This document shows, piece after piece, positions 12,201 to 22,335 of a stretch of 64,000 nucleotides of DNA (position 1 is its first letter; each line of letters starts with the position of its first letter). Both the position numbers and the translations under genes were made by a program. The notes under the pieces were generated by a model that was not told the DNA's origin, searched no databases, and was given only the letters and a program-made list of their open reading frames with translations. The DNA lies in assembly GCA_963082875.1 (NCBI GenBank), contig OY720099.1, positions 19,325,066-19,389,065 of the forward strand, given 5' to 3'. Origin of the DNA: Corella eumyota (lineage: Eukaryota; Chordata; Ascidiacea; Phlebobranchia; Corellidae).

Positions 12201-14656
12201 TGTTGCTCGTGAAGCTTGGAATATTTTGCATAATAATGAAACCTTCGAGAAAGGTAATATATATTTTTACCATTTTTGTTTTGTATTTATCTATGCTGTG
12301 AAAAGGTTAATTCTGCGGCCCTAACATAGAGTCCCATGAGTTACCCTGATTCAGACTCAAATTGACTTTGGCATAAAATTGATTTTAATTGCTCGATACT
12401 TAAACTACGGATTGGTTTTTGGCTCAGCAGGTGTTTATGCTGTTTTTAGCGCCCTACTCAAGGGTGTTATGGTAGGAAAGCAGTTAGGATCAAACTAACA
12501 ATTTAATAAAAAAAGCCAAGTGTTCTAACCCTTACACCTTGCTTTAGTCTTAGTTATTTTTTAGACCCTTTGTAACTTGCATTTTTTTAGATTTTAAGCA
12601 TTTAATTCGACGATGGAAATGTGAGAAATGGTTTTGGTTTCAACTCTGCCTCGTTGATATTTACAATTACGAAGCAAACTACAAAGCTGCCTTATTTCAA
12701 CTACAACAAATCGAATCAAAATTTGTTGATATCAAGTAAAGTTTTAGGCATATTTAAATAAAATAATTTTTTTATGGTTTACAATTTAAAATGTATTGAT
12801 GTTAACTTGTGTTTTTTTTTACAGAACAAGAAAAGAAATAATAACAAGAGTCCATTGTCTTCTAGCATCAACTTATTTTAACCTTAACATGTACAATGTA
12901 AGTGAAATTTAATATTCTTTATCTGCTAATTTTATTTAAATATTCTTTGTATAATTAAGTCGACTTTATAGTTTTAAGATAACGTAGCTTTGACATTTTT
13001 TTAATAGTTAATATCAACTTAATAATGTCGCCTAACTATGAACTTGCCAATATGTTTTTAAACTTGGCTATTTAAGCAGTGGGTTTTAATACCAAGACCT
13101 CATTTAGTAATGCCTTGTAACTTGTGCTATGTTAATATTATAAAGTATCCCTATAAGTTATGCTATTATTTGCATTTAAATTAAATTTATTGTTGCTAGG
13201 AATGTTGCCATTTTGTCTTCAAGTCATTACAACATTTTTATGTTGTTGAACAACTGATTTATTATGTGACCAGAATCCAACCAATCACAATCAAGAGAAA
13301 ATGTTACTTTAGCTTACACCCTAGTGGTCATTCTCCTATAACACAAATAACTTTAAGTTCAATCAAACTTTCAATTGATGAAATGATGCCAATGTGGGTA
13401 AAGTTTCTTATATCAAGGTAATTATATTAAAGTGGTTTTCCTAACTATTTCACGTGCATGTTGACCTAGATTTTTCTGGTTTAAACTTTTTTTATAAAAA
13501 GGTATACTCTGTATATAAAGCTTATGTCTAATATAACAAACACTATGATTACATAAAGGGGTTTAATTTTATGGGGTTTAAATATAAAGGGTTTAGATTA
13601 TGGGGTTCAAATGTGAAGGGTTCAGATGTAAGGGGTTCAAATGAAGGGGCTCAGATAAAGGTGTTCATTTAAAAGGAGTTCAAATCGTTGCCCACCATAC
13701 TATGTTTATATAATTTTTTTAATATTTTAAATATTTTTCTTACAGTTTACAGCGTACCACTTTATCAGACCAAACACTTGGCCACCTAATGGTGTTATGT
13801 CAATATGAGTGGCCCAAGTGGAGATCAAGCTTTGAAGTTGTTTTACAGAAAATCATTCAAAACCAAAAATTTTCTTTTCCACTGTTTTTCAAGTATATTA
13901 TAAGTAAGTTACCGACTGTTTGTTGTATATGGCACATTGCCTATGTTATATTTATTGTACTATATATTTTTAAATTAACTTTTTCTGTATATTTATTATT
14001 GTTTATTGTAACAAAATTTCTTTTATTACAGATGTTGATATTTTAGAAGAAATAGCTTTCCTGAAAAATCAAAATAAATGTCAACTTTTCTTAAAAGAAA
14101 CCCCCCATGTGTAAGTTACTTGATTTAGTCGTACATATTAAAGTTTACTGGCAGCCTGATGTAGTGGTTTGAACACTTGGCTTTACTACATGAGGTCAGG
14201 GGTTCAATCCCAACTGCTTTCATGCTATAGCACCCTTGAGTAAGGCGCTATGAACGGTGTAAACTCCTGCTTAGCAAAAAACTAATGGTCAGATTGACTT
14301 TCAGGCAATTGTTATCTATAATATCCCAAACTGTCAATGCCAACCTGAGACTGGGTTAGAAAACTTAAGTTTCTCTATGTTTAGGTCGCAAAGTCGCTCC
14401 TCCCACATTGAGGATAAATAAATATAAAAAAAAGTTTGTTAACCCAACTTCATAAAGTTTACTCCATGTTATTAGTCGTGCCCACGTGACAAGGGGAGTG
14501 AACCGTGAAGCTGATGACGATTTCTGGAACGCAATGAAGTGTAACGTTTGTCGTAGTGGGGAGCACGTGGACAAACTTATTTTTGATTATTTATCCTCTG
14601 TGCAGGAAGATATTATGTCATGTTTATCAGAAGAAGAAGTCATGGAAATCACCTAA
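9281..14656 (+). CDS. INTS10: Integrator complex subunit 10
   Basis: INTS10 belongs to the arm of Integrator that works in 3' processing of small nuclear RNAs and in promoter-proximal termination by RNA polymerase II. Fourteen coding exons: 9281-9400, 9931-9998, 10079-10170, 10471-10610, 10825-11026, 11417-11510, 11630-11799, 12095-12253, 12591-12735, 12825-12897, 13200-13417, 13746-13903, 14032-14110, 14476-14656. They join in phase to 632 residues, somewhat shorter than the vertebrate protein (about 710). Matches include the N-terminal AARSWLLAAKTIFP, KILVCEVLPVICSN, FHVAREAWNILHN, VDILEEIAFLKNQ and the end HVTRGVNREADDDFWNAM. The region between the N- and C-terminal halves lacks the long charged insert of vertebrates. 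Introns hold five SINE copies or fragments and a G-rich minisatellite. Confidence 0.95.
9478..9765 (-). repeat. Family A tRNA-derived SINE, near full length
   Basis: On the minus strand it starts GGGCAGCATGGTGTAGTGAT, has the B-box GGGTTCAATCCCC, and keeps GGCGCTATAAACGGTATGAA, CCCAAACTGCTGAAGGCAAC and CTCAAGACTGGGTTGAAGTA up to the pyrimidine-rich plus-strand border. It lies in the first INTS10 intron, antisense to the gene. Confidence 0.85.
9795..9870 (+). repeat. Family A SINE, head fragment
   Basis: Only the B-box part AGGGTTCGATCTCCAGTGAT with a few flanking bases is recognisable, just after the larger antisense copy in the same INTS10 intron. Confidence 0.4.
10262..10345 (+). repeat. 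Family A SINE, head fragment
   Basis: Contains GTTGTGGTTGAAACCACATA followed by GGTCTTGTGTTCGATCCCCA and CTGCTTTCATATTGTAG. The body is lost. In an INTS10 intron, sense orientation. Confidence 0.6.
11075..11330 (-). repeat. Family A tRNA-derived SINE, near full length
   Basis: The minus strand gives GCAGCATGGTATAGTGGTCA, a B-box GGGTTCGATCCCC, then the body with TGCTGAGCCAGCACTAAATT and CTCGAAACTGGGTCGAGGTA. A short internal block (the ATATCCCAAACTG segment) is missing. Antisense in an INTS10 intron. Confidence 0.8.
12290..12545 (-). repeat. Family A tRNA-derived SINE, diverged
   Basis: On the minus strand GCAAGGTGTAAGGGTTAGAA, a weak B-box TTGATCCTAACTGC, then CTTGAGTAGGGCGCTAAAAA and TTGAGTCTGAATCAGGGTAA. 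More diverged than its neighbours, so probably older. Antisense in an INTS10 intron; part of the plus strand is read by chance as an open frame. Confidence 0.75.
13545..13690. repeat. Short G-rich minisatellite
   Basis: About nine imperfect units of roughly 15 bases, of the form GGGGTTCAAATNTNAA, run head to tail, for example ATGGGGTTCAAATGTGAAGG and AAGGGGTTCAAATGAAGGGG. All G-runs are on the plus (transcribed-sense) strand of the INTS10 intron 13418-13745. Confidence 0.75.
14145..14425 (+). repeat. Family A tRNA-derived SINE, near full length
   Basis: A clean sense copy: CTGGCAGCCTGATGTAGTGG, CATGAGGTCAGGGGTTCAAT (B-box), CTTGAGTAAGGCGCTATGAA, AACTCCTGCTTAGC, AATATCCCAAACTGTCAATG, GAGACTGGGTTAGAAAACTT and the tail CCCACATTGAGGATAAATA. 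It sits in the last INTS10 intron and ends about 50 bases before the acceptor at 14475. Confidence 0.85.
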
Positions 14657-15000
14657 TTTCTCTTTATCATATAAGTTTCATAAGCGTTAAAATTTCGTTC
14701 AACGCTAATGGAATAAACGTTCTTGGATTTGGTTGTTATATAATTAAAGGTTAATGTATTTTTGCCAATTAATTAGTAAGAAAAACTGCCCATTTTTTAT
14801 AGCTTACTAGAAGAAACATGATTTGTGATTTTGTTTCTTACTAATGTGACGATTATAAAGTTTCGTCATTACCCGTTTCCTGTTATTCCTGTCGTGATAA
14901 ATTGTCTTAATCATTTTGGTAATTGTTCGCACATAAGGCTTTAGTTAAAGATATTAAGACATTAAGCTGCAGCAAGATACGAAAAAAAACACAGATAAAA
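14657..15000. other. INTS10 3'UTR and metallothionein upstream region
   Basis: An AATAAA poly(A) signal for INTS10 lies at 14712-14717. The rest should hold the metallothionein promoter and 5'UTR. I looked for metal response elements (core TGCRCNC) and found none convincing. Acceptor-like AG sites near 14970-14980 could serve cis- or trans-splicing. Confidence 0.45.
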
Positions 15001-15197
15001 ATGGATCCAAATTGCAAATGCGCAGGTATGGCTTCGTAAATTAACTTTTAAAATATACCTAATTTGTGTATTATGATTTTAAGAATAAAATTTGTATGTT
15101 TATTACAGAAACTGGTAAATGTACCTGCTCGCCGTGCAAATGTACAAACTGCCCTGGTAACCCTGCTGCCCAGCAAACCACTGCAGGCTGTAAATAA
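15001..15197 (+). CDS. Metallothionein, tunicate type
   Basis: Small cysteine-rich protein that binds zinc, copper or cadmium in the cytosol. Two coding exons, 15001-15025 and 15109-15197, give 37 residues. It begins MDPNCKCA and continues with the core CTCSPCKCTNC. There are eight cysteines at 5, 7, 13, 15, 18, 20, 23 and 36, seven of them in CxC, CxxC or CKC spacing typical of metallothioneins, and no aromatic residue. The tail PGNPAAQQTTAGCK is almost cysteine-free. Ascidian metallothioneins are known to be unusually short, about this length. A third, non-coding exon seems to follow at 15283, with AATAAA at 15338-15343. It is too short for ordinary gene finding. Confidence 0.9.
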
Positions 15198-16161
15198 TGG
15201 GTTAGTTTGTTTAATTTAAATTGTTCGCAATATTTTGCCTATTTATTGTTGTGTAACCCATGTATATTTGTGTTTTTTCTAGGTTAAAGAAGTTATTGTT
15301 ATTATACCAGCAGCATTTGTAAATTTACCTCATCGTAAATAAAATAATCAAGTGAAACAAAACATGCGTTGTTGTTGAATTTATTTAAATAGAATAGCTT
15401 TAGCTTCTGTTTGACTTTAACCAACATAAAAACGGTTAAAATGGTGCAGTGAATAAGACATTTGGCTACATAGGATTAGGGGTTCGATACACCATTTTCA
15501 AAGACGATATAACTGGAACAATCTTTTCCCCAGACGAAAACAAATAGGCAGAATTAGACATTTATATTCCCAACTGTCAAAGGCAACTCAAGGCCTAGTT
15601 ATGTAAATATTGTTACCCCATGTAGAACTTGTAAAATCACCCTTACCACATAAGAAAACATGAACAAAAGAAAGGTTTGCTTTGTTTGGTTTATTTAAAA
15701 ACGTAATCTATGAAAAAACGGGAACCTATCAATTTTTAGTTTTAAAATATGAACAATTATACGCATGACCATTAACTTAATTTGTAATTATATATTTTTA
15801 ACTATTGCGTATTATAAAAATTAATTAAATAAAAATAGTTTTAATCGGTACCGGGTACCAATACATTGGGAACCATGCGAAACCGTTTTAGTAAATGATT
15901 GACATTTCGTAACTTTTATCTTTCTTATTTAATCAATTTTCCCGCCACCATTCGCTTTTAATTTAAAATGTTTATCTGTTACTTCAGTCGGTCTGCCACT
16001 ATAAAATTAATTAAGAAGGTCTGTAGTAGTTCTAAGGCTAATCGGGTAATAATCTTTGTGTGCCAAGTTGTTGATATCGATTTTTTTCTTCTAGACTTTG
16101 TGATCGTTAATTGTTAGTAATTATTTTCAGGCAATTTTCTGATTACCGATTGTTTAAGGAC
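15198..16161. other. Metallothionein 3' end and LAP2 upstream region
   Basis: Holds the metallothionein 3'UTR with its own intron (donor at 15200, acceptor at 15282), one diverged SINE at 15435-15635 and the LAP2 promoter. An acceptor TTATTTTCAG ends at 16130, 31 bases before the LAP2 start codon, so the 5'UTR is cis- or trans-spliced there. A GGTACCGGGTACC palindrome lies at 15847-15859. Confidence 0.45.
15435..15635 (+). repeat. Family A SINE, diverged
   Basis: Recognisable from AAATGGTGCAGTGAATAAGA (A-box side), TTAGGGGTTCGATACACC (B-box) and, downstream, CCCAACTGTCAAAGGCAACT. The middle part is rearranged. Intergenic. Confidence 0.55.
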
Positions 16162-17800
16162 ATGTCAAATCTGCAAAAGTTTACTAAAGCTCAGTTGAAA
16201 GACGAACTTATTTCTTTAGGTAAGTTGTTACGGGACAAAAAATTTACATTTCGTAACAATTTGAAATAAATTAACATTTAAATGTGTTACCAGTTAAGTT
16301 TAATAAAATTATGTATATATACATTTGTTGAAATTATACAATTTAGAATTTACTGGTATAAAAAAATTAGTTTGCATTTAAGGGTGTATAAAAATTCTAA
16401 TATGTTTTCTAATATTAAAAAATGGTTTATATTTAAATTAATAATGTCACTATTTTAAATCTAATAACACTATATATGAAAATTAATATAAATGTTTTAA
16501 ACTTTTTTGTTAGGTGTAAAATTGCCAGCAGGAAATCATTTGAAGTCAGTTTATGTTGATCTGTATAACCTAGCCACCGATAAAATGGAAAAACAACAAT
16601 TTTCATCCGATGAGGAAGTTGCCGAAGTTAGATCTTCAAGTCGCAAAAATCAATCGGTAAAACTTTTTTTTTTTGTATATAAAATAACCGTTGTTATTGT
16701 AATATAGGCTAGATAGTTTAAGTTTAGTAAGCTTGGTAAATTGTTATGCTTTTGGTTTATATATTTTAACAATATTTATTCATTGTGGTTTAAATTAAAG
16801 GCATGAGTAAATAATTATACATTGTAGAATATATATTTGTTAGCTTTGTAAGTTTAGTACTATTAAGCGAAGATCACAAAAAAAATTAGTTAATAATATA
16901 AAAAAAATTTATATAAATATATATGTTTAGTTAACAGGTGACCTTTCGACAATATTAGAACTAGCTGAACACAGGGAAGGTATTTTGTTTTGTGTAATAT
17001 TAAAAAACAGTATAAACTTTTATATTTCTGAACTATTATTTTGTTGCAGTTAAGGCTTTTGTCAATATTAAGCGTTTGGATCAGAAAAGTACTAGACTGC
17101 CTTTGTACAAACATGCAGAAAATGTAGCTATTTAAAAAGTTTGCCTAGTCTTTAAGAAAGATTAGTAATTTAGTAGTTATGTTTTGTTAAGTGTAGGTGG
17201 ATAACCTGACAAAAAATTTATATAAACAAAAAAATAGTGGCATGTTTGTAGTCTGTTGGCTTTTTATTTTTTTTAACTTGGTATATTTAATATTTTTTTG
17301 TACTTAAGAAAATTGCCAGATCCAGGGACGAAGAGGAATCATTGGACGATTTAAACAATAATGAAATTGCCGCTAGATTGAAGTCACTGGGTGTCTCTGT
17401 TGGACCAATTGGACGTAAATATATATTTTTTTTTAATAATAGTAATAGGATTTTATTTAAATTGCAATATATAAAATATTTTTGAATTTAATAAAAAATA
17501 TATCTAAGGTACGACAAGAAAATTGTATTTAAAGAAACTTAAAGATAGACTGAAGATGGAATCACAGAAAAATGAAACAGCATTTTATAGTGATGCAAGC
17601 AAAGAAGGTAATAAAATAATCTTCACACTATTTTAAACAAATTTTGTTAAGTTTGGTTTAAGAGTAGACTCTTATTTTTATTTTGTTTTTTATGTGATTC
17701 AAGTTTTTGATATTTTATTAGTTAATGTATATGTTTTTTTGAATACTAATACTTTATAGTTTTTTGCAACTAAACAAACCCATTTTTGTTTATCAAAACT

Positions 17801-17832
<32 letters not shown>

Positions 17833-20245
17833 TGGAGATTCCTCCAGTTCATGAAACTAGAAGTTCAACTCGTCGTCGAACAACAAACTTTGTCGGAAAC
17901 ATCCCCGTTGTTCACCACACCAGAAGGTAATCTTTTCATTTTTGTATAAAGTTTTTCGATCAGATTTTTAATTGTTATATTTAGATTGCAACTCGCAACT
18001 AATATTTGCCCTTACTAATTCACCCGCACATCACAAACTGCAGTTTTATTAATTTTTTTGTACATACATATAAACATTCTTCAGTAAGCTTCTTTATATA
18101 TAGATTTAAAACTTTTTTGTTGCCAATATTTATGATCTATATTGAAACTTAATTTAACTCTGGCATACTAGATACATTTCTCAATAGTGATACTAGTTAA
18201 AAACCTAACATGGGCATTTGTTATTAAGTTACTATTAAATCACATTTCATAATGAGGTTGCAACAAAATGTTGCTTGCTGACCACAAGTTGCATTGTTTT
18301 TTTTTTATCTAATAAATAAACAAACATTTATATTTTTATTGTCAATTAAGCTCGAAATAGATTTTTTAATCTTTTTTTTTCATTATATTATTTTACTTTT
18401 TAGCGAGGGTGGCAAAACAAGATCAAAAACTACAACTAAGGAAACATTCTTTGCTTCCCAGACCACAGCGTAAGTTAATTTTACTTTAAGTTTTAAATTG
18501 CATGAAACAAAATATTAATTTGTCATTTAGGCCAAAAGCAATTCAAAGTTATTTAGACGGTTCATCTTCTGATGAACTTTTTTCTGCTTCACATCTTTTT
18601 AATAAAAAATCTCATAAATCTTCTGAAGATGTTAACCCTAACTCTCCAGCTCTCTCTTGGGTTGAGGTATCGTTTTCCGACTTACACAAAAAAAAATCTA
18701 AAACTGGATTTAAAAGCAACAAAAAAGATGATTCTATAAACTTGAATAAATGTTTAAATGATGATTTTCAAATAATACATTCTGTTGGAGAATCAGAAAA
18801 AGAAAATAGTGACTGCAAAAAACTAAAGAACCCGGCGTGCGATGAAGTTAAGTCCTCTGTTTTTGACCCAAAAGTTCAATCTCCTTTGATTACGAGAGAT
18901 CGTAGTTCAAATGTTCTTCGTGATATCTATTCACCAGGGTTAAGTCGGAGGATCTCGTACGTTCCACAAACACGTTAAATTGTGGCTCACTTTTAATCAC
19001 TTTATCTTTAATGTTTTGGCACCTAGAATTGCACTTTTGGCTTGATGTTGTTTTGCTTTAAAAGCCTGTTATGTATAACACCTCACATTCTTGTACTGCA
19101 TTTTTGGAGTCGGTTGTTAATTTTGTTGTGAATTTTTTTTCTTCAAAGTAATTTTGTTTTATTTTCAGCGAAAGTATAAGACCTAGAAGACCTTTACACA
19201 AACATGCTGGAGATAATGTTAAATTCACAGAAACTGATTCTTTCAATAAAGATGAAATAACAAAGACAGAGGAGGTAAATTAATAAAAATTCAATAATTC
19301 CACACTTCAATAAGGAAAGTTAATTTTAAATTAAAATATCTTATGCCAATTCTAACCATTTTTTTCACAATTAGTATGTTTTATAAATACACCCATAATA
19401 CAAGTTTGAGAATGACTTAATTACTCAAAGTTTCTGTATTTAGAAAATTGAGACCCCTACTGTGGTAAAAGTGGTTGCCAAACCAGAAAGACATTGGATT
19501 CCAGTATGGGTCCAGGTAAGAAAACTAATGTAAAAAATATTTTATATTCCCAATGTGAAGAGGCAGCGCAAACCCAATTTTATTTTTTGTATATATCTTT
19601 ATCCTCGATGTCGGAAAGTCGAATGCACGACTTAAACATAGAGTAACATCAGTTACTTCGACCCAGTCTCGAGTTGCCTGTGGCAGTTTGGGATATTATA
19701 TGTTATAATTGCCCAATAATTATACTGCTGATTAAGTGCTGACTCAGCAGGAGTTCGTACCGTTTATGGCATCTTACTCAAGGGCGCTACAGCATGAGCT
19801 CAGTGGGGATTGAACCCACGACCTCATGTTTTATGTTGGTATGTTGAATATATATTGTCATTAACCTGCTACTTAGTTTTTGGGCTGAATAGAAATTAAT
19901 ACTGTTAGCTTTTTATATAATAAAATAAAGGGTAAACCAGAATCTTTTGTGGTGAAGCCCGGTGCTTATACCCACTACACTGAGCGCTGGTGTAAATTAT
20001 ATAAAAAAAAGTCGTTATAAAAGTATTTGTATATTACTTTTTTGTTTCAAAGACTGCATTTTGGTCTTTATTGATTGCTCTGCCACATTGCATGTATAGA
20101 AAGACATTGTATATATATTAAACCTTGGTAAATATCTGTAACTGTTCAGGTGATTATTACTGCTCTTGTTGTCTTCTTTATCTACCTCGTTTTTCAAGCC
20201 ATGGAAGGTAACCCCGGAAAGTTGTTTTTGCCCTCGAAAAATTAA
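16162..20245 (+). CDS. TMPO: Lamina-associated polypeptide 2 / thymopoietin (LEM-domain protein)
   Basis: LAP2 is an inner nuclear membrane protein that binds DNA, BAF and lamin. Ten coding exons: 16162-16219, 16514-16656, 17309-17414, 17509-17607, 17803-17926, 18404-18469, 18531-18938, 19169-19274, 19444-19515, 20150-20245; 425 residues in phase. Residues about 5-45 (FTKAQLKDELISLGVKLPAG, then SVYVDLYNLA) match the LEM-like domain, followed by FSSDEE as in vertebrates. A true LEM domain sits near residues 80-120 (LNNNEIAARLKSLGVSVGPI, then TTRKLYLKKL). The C-terminus has WIPVWVQ then the single membrane span VIITALVVFFIYLVFQAMEG, near-identical in layout to vertebrate LAP2 beta. An alternative end is possible: reading through the donor at 18939 adds LSRRISYVPQTR and a stop at 18978. 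Confidence 0.93.
17985..18110 (-). repeat. Family B short dispersed repeat, fragment
   Basis: The plus strand shows GATTGCAACTCGCAACTAAT, ATTTGCCCTTACTAATTCAC and CACAAACTGCAGTTTTATTA, which is the family B middle in reverse orientation. In a LAP2 intron. Confidence 0.6.
19585..19850 (-). repeat. Family A tRNA-derived SINE, head truncated
   Basis: The minus strand reads GAGGTCGTGGGTTCAATCCC, CTGAGCTCATGCTGTAGCGC, CTTGAGTAAGATGCCATAAA, then CCCAAACTGCCACAGGCAAC and CTCGAGACTGGGTCGAAGTA. The first 20 or so bases of the tRNA head are gone. Antisense in a LAP2 intron. Confidence 0.8.
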
Positions 20246-22335
20246 AGAATTTGCTCCATTTGTTGGACACTGATTGTTGTAGTTCACAAAAGTTTGTGTA
20301 TGAAGGGTTTGCATGAAAATATTTTAGGTTAAAATTTACATTTAAACAGAATTTTGGTTTTGTTTCCAAATTTAAATATGATTGTTTGTCATTTTTTTTA
20401 AATTCTTCAAGTAAGGTTTGTCAATGCTTTTGTAAAATCCAACTCTGCCTCATTTAAAAAAGAAAAAAATTTAGTTCGTTAGTAGAAAATAACACAATAA
20501 ACCGTATATAAGACTTTTAAATAAGCTTAACTATTACCTTGTTGCATTACATAGCTGCCATTTTATAAATTACTATACTGCTGTTGGTTGGTCTGTTTAA
20601 GTTTTGGCTTACTTACTAAAAAATTAAAGTTAACGAAATTATTTATTAATTGTTTACTATACTGTATGGTTTATACACAAACGTTTAATATGTTAAAATG
20701 TGGCACAAACTTTTTGTTTTTTTTTGTATTGCATTATTTTAAATGTTGGGTTTATGATTATTATATAAAAGGTTGCCATCTTTCAAAACTAGTTTTAAAG
20801 TTTCTTAAAAAATTAGTCAAAAATTAGATTGGTCAGCTGTAAGTTATAACCATTGGTTTGAGTTAAAATTAAATAAATTTTTTTATTAAAAATAGTTTTC
20901 TAAAAAAAGTTCAGTTTTTGCGTTAATTTGTCAAAGTGTTTAAAATTTGCTACACCAAACATGAGGTCGTGGGCTCAACCTCCACTGATCTTATGCTGTA
21001 GCGTCCTTGAGTAAGGCGATATAAACGGGACGAACTCCTGCTGAGCCAGCTTTTAATCAGCAGCTTAATTATCGTGCAATTACAATCTATAATATCCCAA
21101 ACTACCACAAGCAACTCGAGACTGGGTCGGAGTAACTGATGTTACTCTATGTTTAAGTCGCGCATTCGACTTTCCCACATCGAGGATAAAGATATATACT
21201 AAAAAAAAAGAAAGAATGTGGGTCAAAAATTTTTATATTTAGTTACGCAACAAACATTTTTGTAAAGAGATTTCGGAAAATTCCGTTAAATATTTTTATG
21301 TTATTTGAAGGTAATACAATTAAATATACAAGAAAAAATTTTCCATGAAAAACTTTAAAAAAATTTGTCTTTATTTTCTAAGAATGAGGTTGTTTCGAGT
21401 TTCGTTGAAATGGGTAATTTCGGTTAAATTGTTTTTCTCGGAAACTGATCCCCTTCGGGCAAATACATAGCAATAAGAATTTCTCAAACTTTGCTTAAAA
21501 TAACATTATGGAATTTATTTGTAACTTCAAATTTTTAGACTAAAATTCGACAAAGTTGGGTTATTATTGAAAATTTCATATAAAAATAACATACACATTA
21601 TATTTATTAATTACGGTCTAGTTGTGAATATTTTTTTTATTTTACGGTTTTCCCAAAAATACATTTTTTTAAAAAGACAAAAATGCATAAATACTTCTTC
21701 TCCAGAACATTTATTTGGAATTTGACACATATTTAAGTTTACTAAGTTAATATATACATTTACAAGGGAATATAGTCTTTGATACCTTTTCAAGCAATAC
21801 CCTAAAATTTCCATTTTCATCGATACAAAAAGGGGGTGTTTTTTACATTTATTTTAACGATTAAGCTGCTCTTAAAATATGCTTTAAAAAATTATATTTA
21901 AAATAGATTGCATATTTTACCAAGTTATTTCGTCGCTTACAATTGACGTCAATTCTTACATAAACTTCACGGCTTTCAGTAATCTTTTCCCAGAAAGCGA
22001 GCTCACAGAAATTATCGGTTGTGTGATTTCCAGGAATCGGATCCTTCGTTCTGTAATATGCTGTTTGTTGACATTGCTATTTCGCCTCCAGGCAATGGCG
22101 AGCAATATTACATTTTTGATAAAATTTTAAAGGAGGCGATTTTTTATCTCGAAATTTTTTTTAATTGGAATAAACATGAAATACAAAAATTGAAAATATT
22201 ACACGAATTTTTGTACAAAATTTTTAAGGGCAAGGAAATATAAATATATTTACAAACAAAACGAATACAAAATACTGAACTTTTAACGGAAAAAACGTCT
22301 ATTAAACACTTTATTTAAATGACAATGAATAGGTA
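20246..22335. other. Convergent interval between LAP2 and the bZIP gene
   Basis: Holds the LAP2 3'UTR (AATAAA at 20872-20877), one SINE at 20945-21205 and otherwise AT-rich sequence. A frame at 22019-22243 has no family match and atypical codon use. I see no gene in 21210-22335. Confidence 0.5.
20945..21205 (+). repeat. Family A tRNA-derived SINE
   Basis: Sense copy: CATGAGGTCGTGGGCTCAAC, CTTGAGTAAGGCGATATAAA, CTCCTGCTGAGCCAGCTTTT, AATATCCCAAACTACCACAA, CTCGAGACTGGGTCGGAGTA, GTCGCGCATTCGACTTTCCC and ACATCGAGGATAAAGATATA. This copy shows the 3' end of the element best. Intergenic. Confidence 0.85.

Noticed and set aside
17030-17140. Possible extra LAP2 exon after TTGTTGCAG
   Set aside because: It would break the phase between exons 16514-16656 and 17309-17414 and contains in-frame stops.
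22019-22243. Open frame of 74 codons between LAP2 and the bZIP gene
   Set aside because: No recognisable family; the beginning looks like a possible spliced piece but no partner exon keeps frame.
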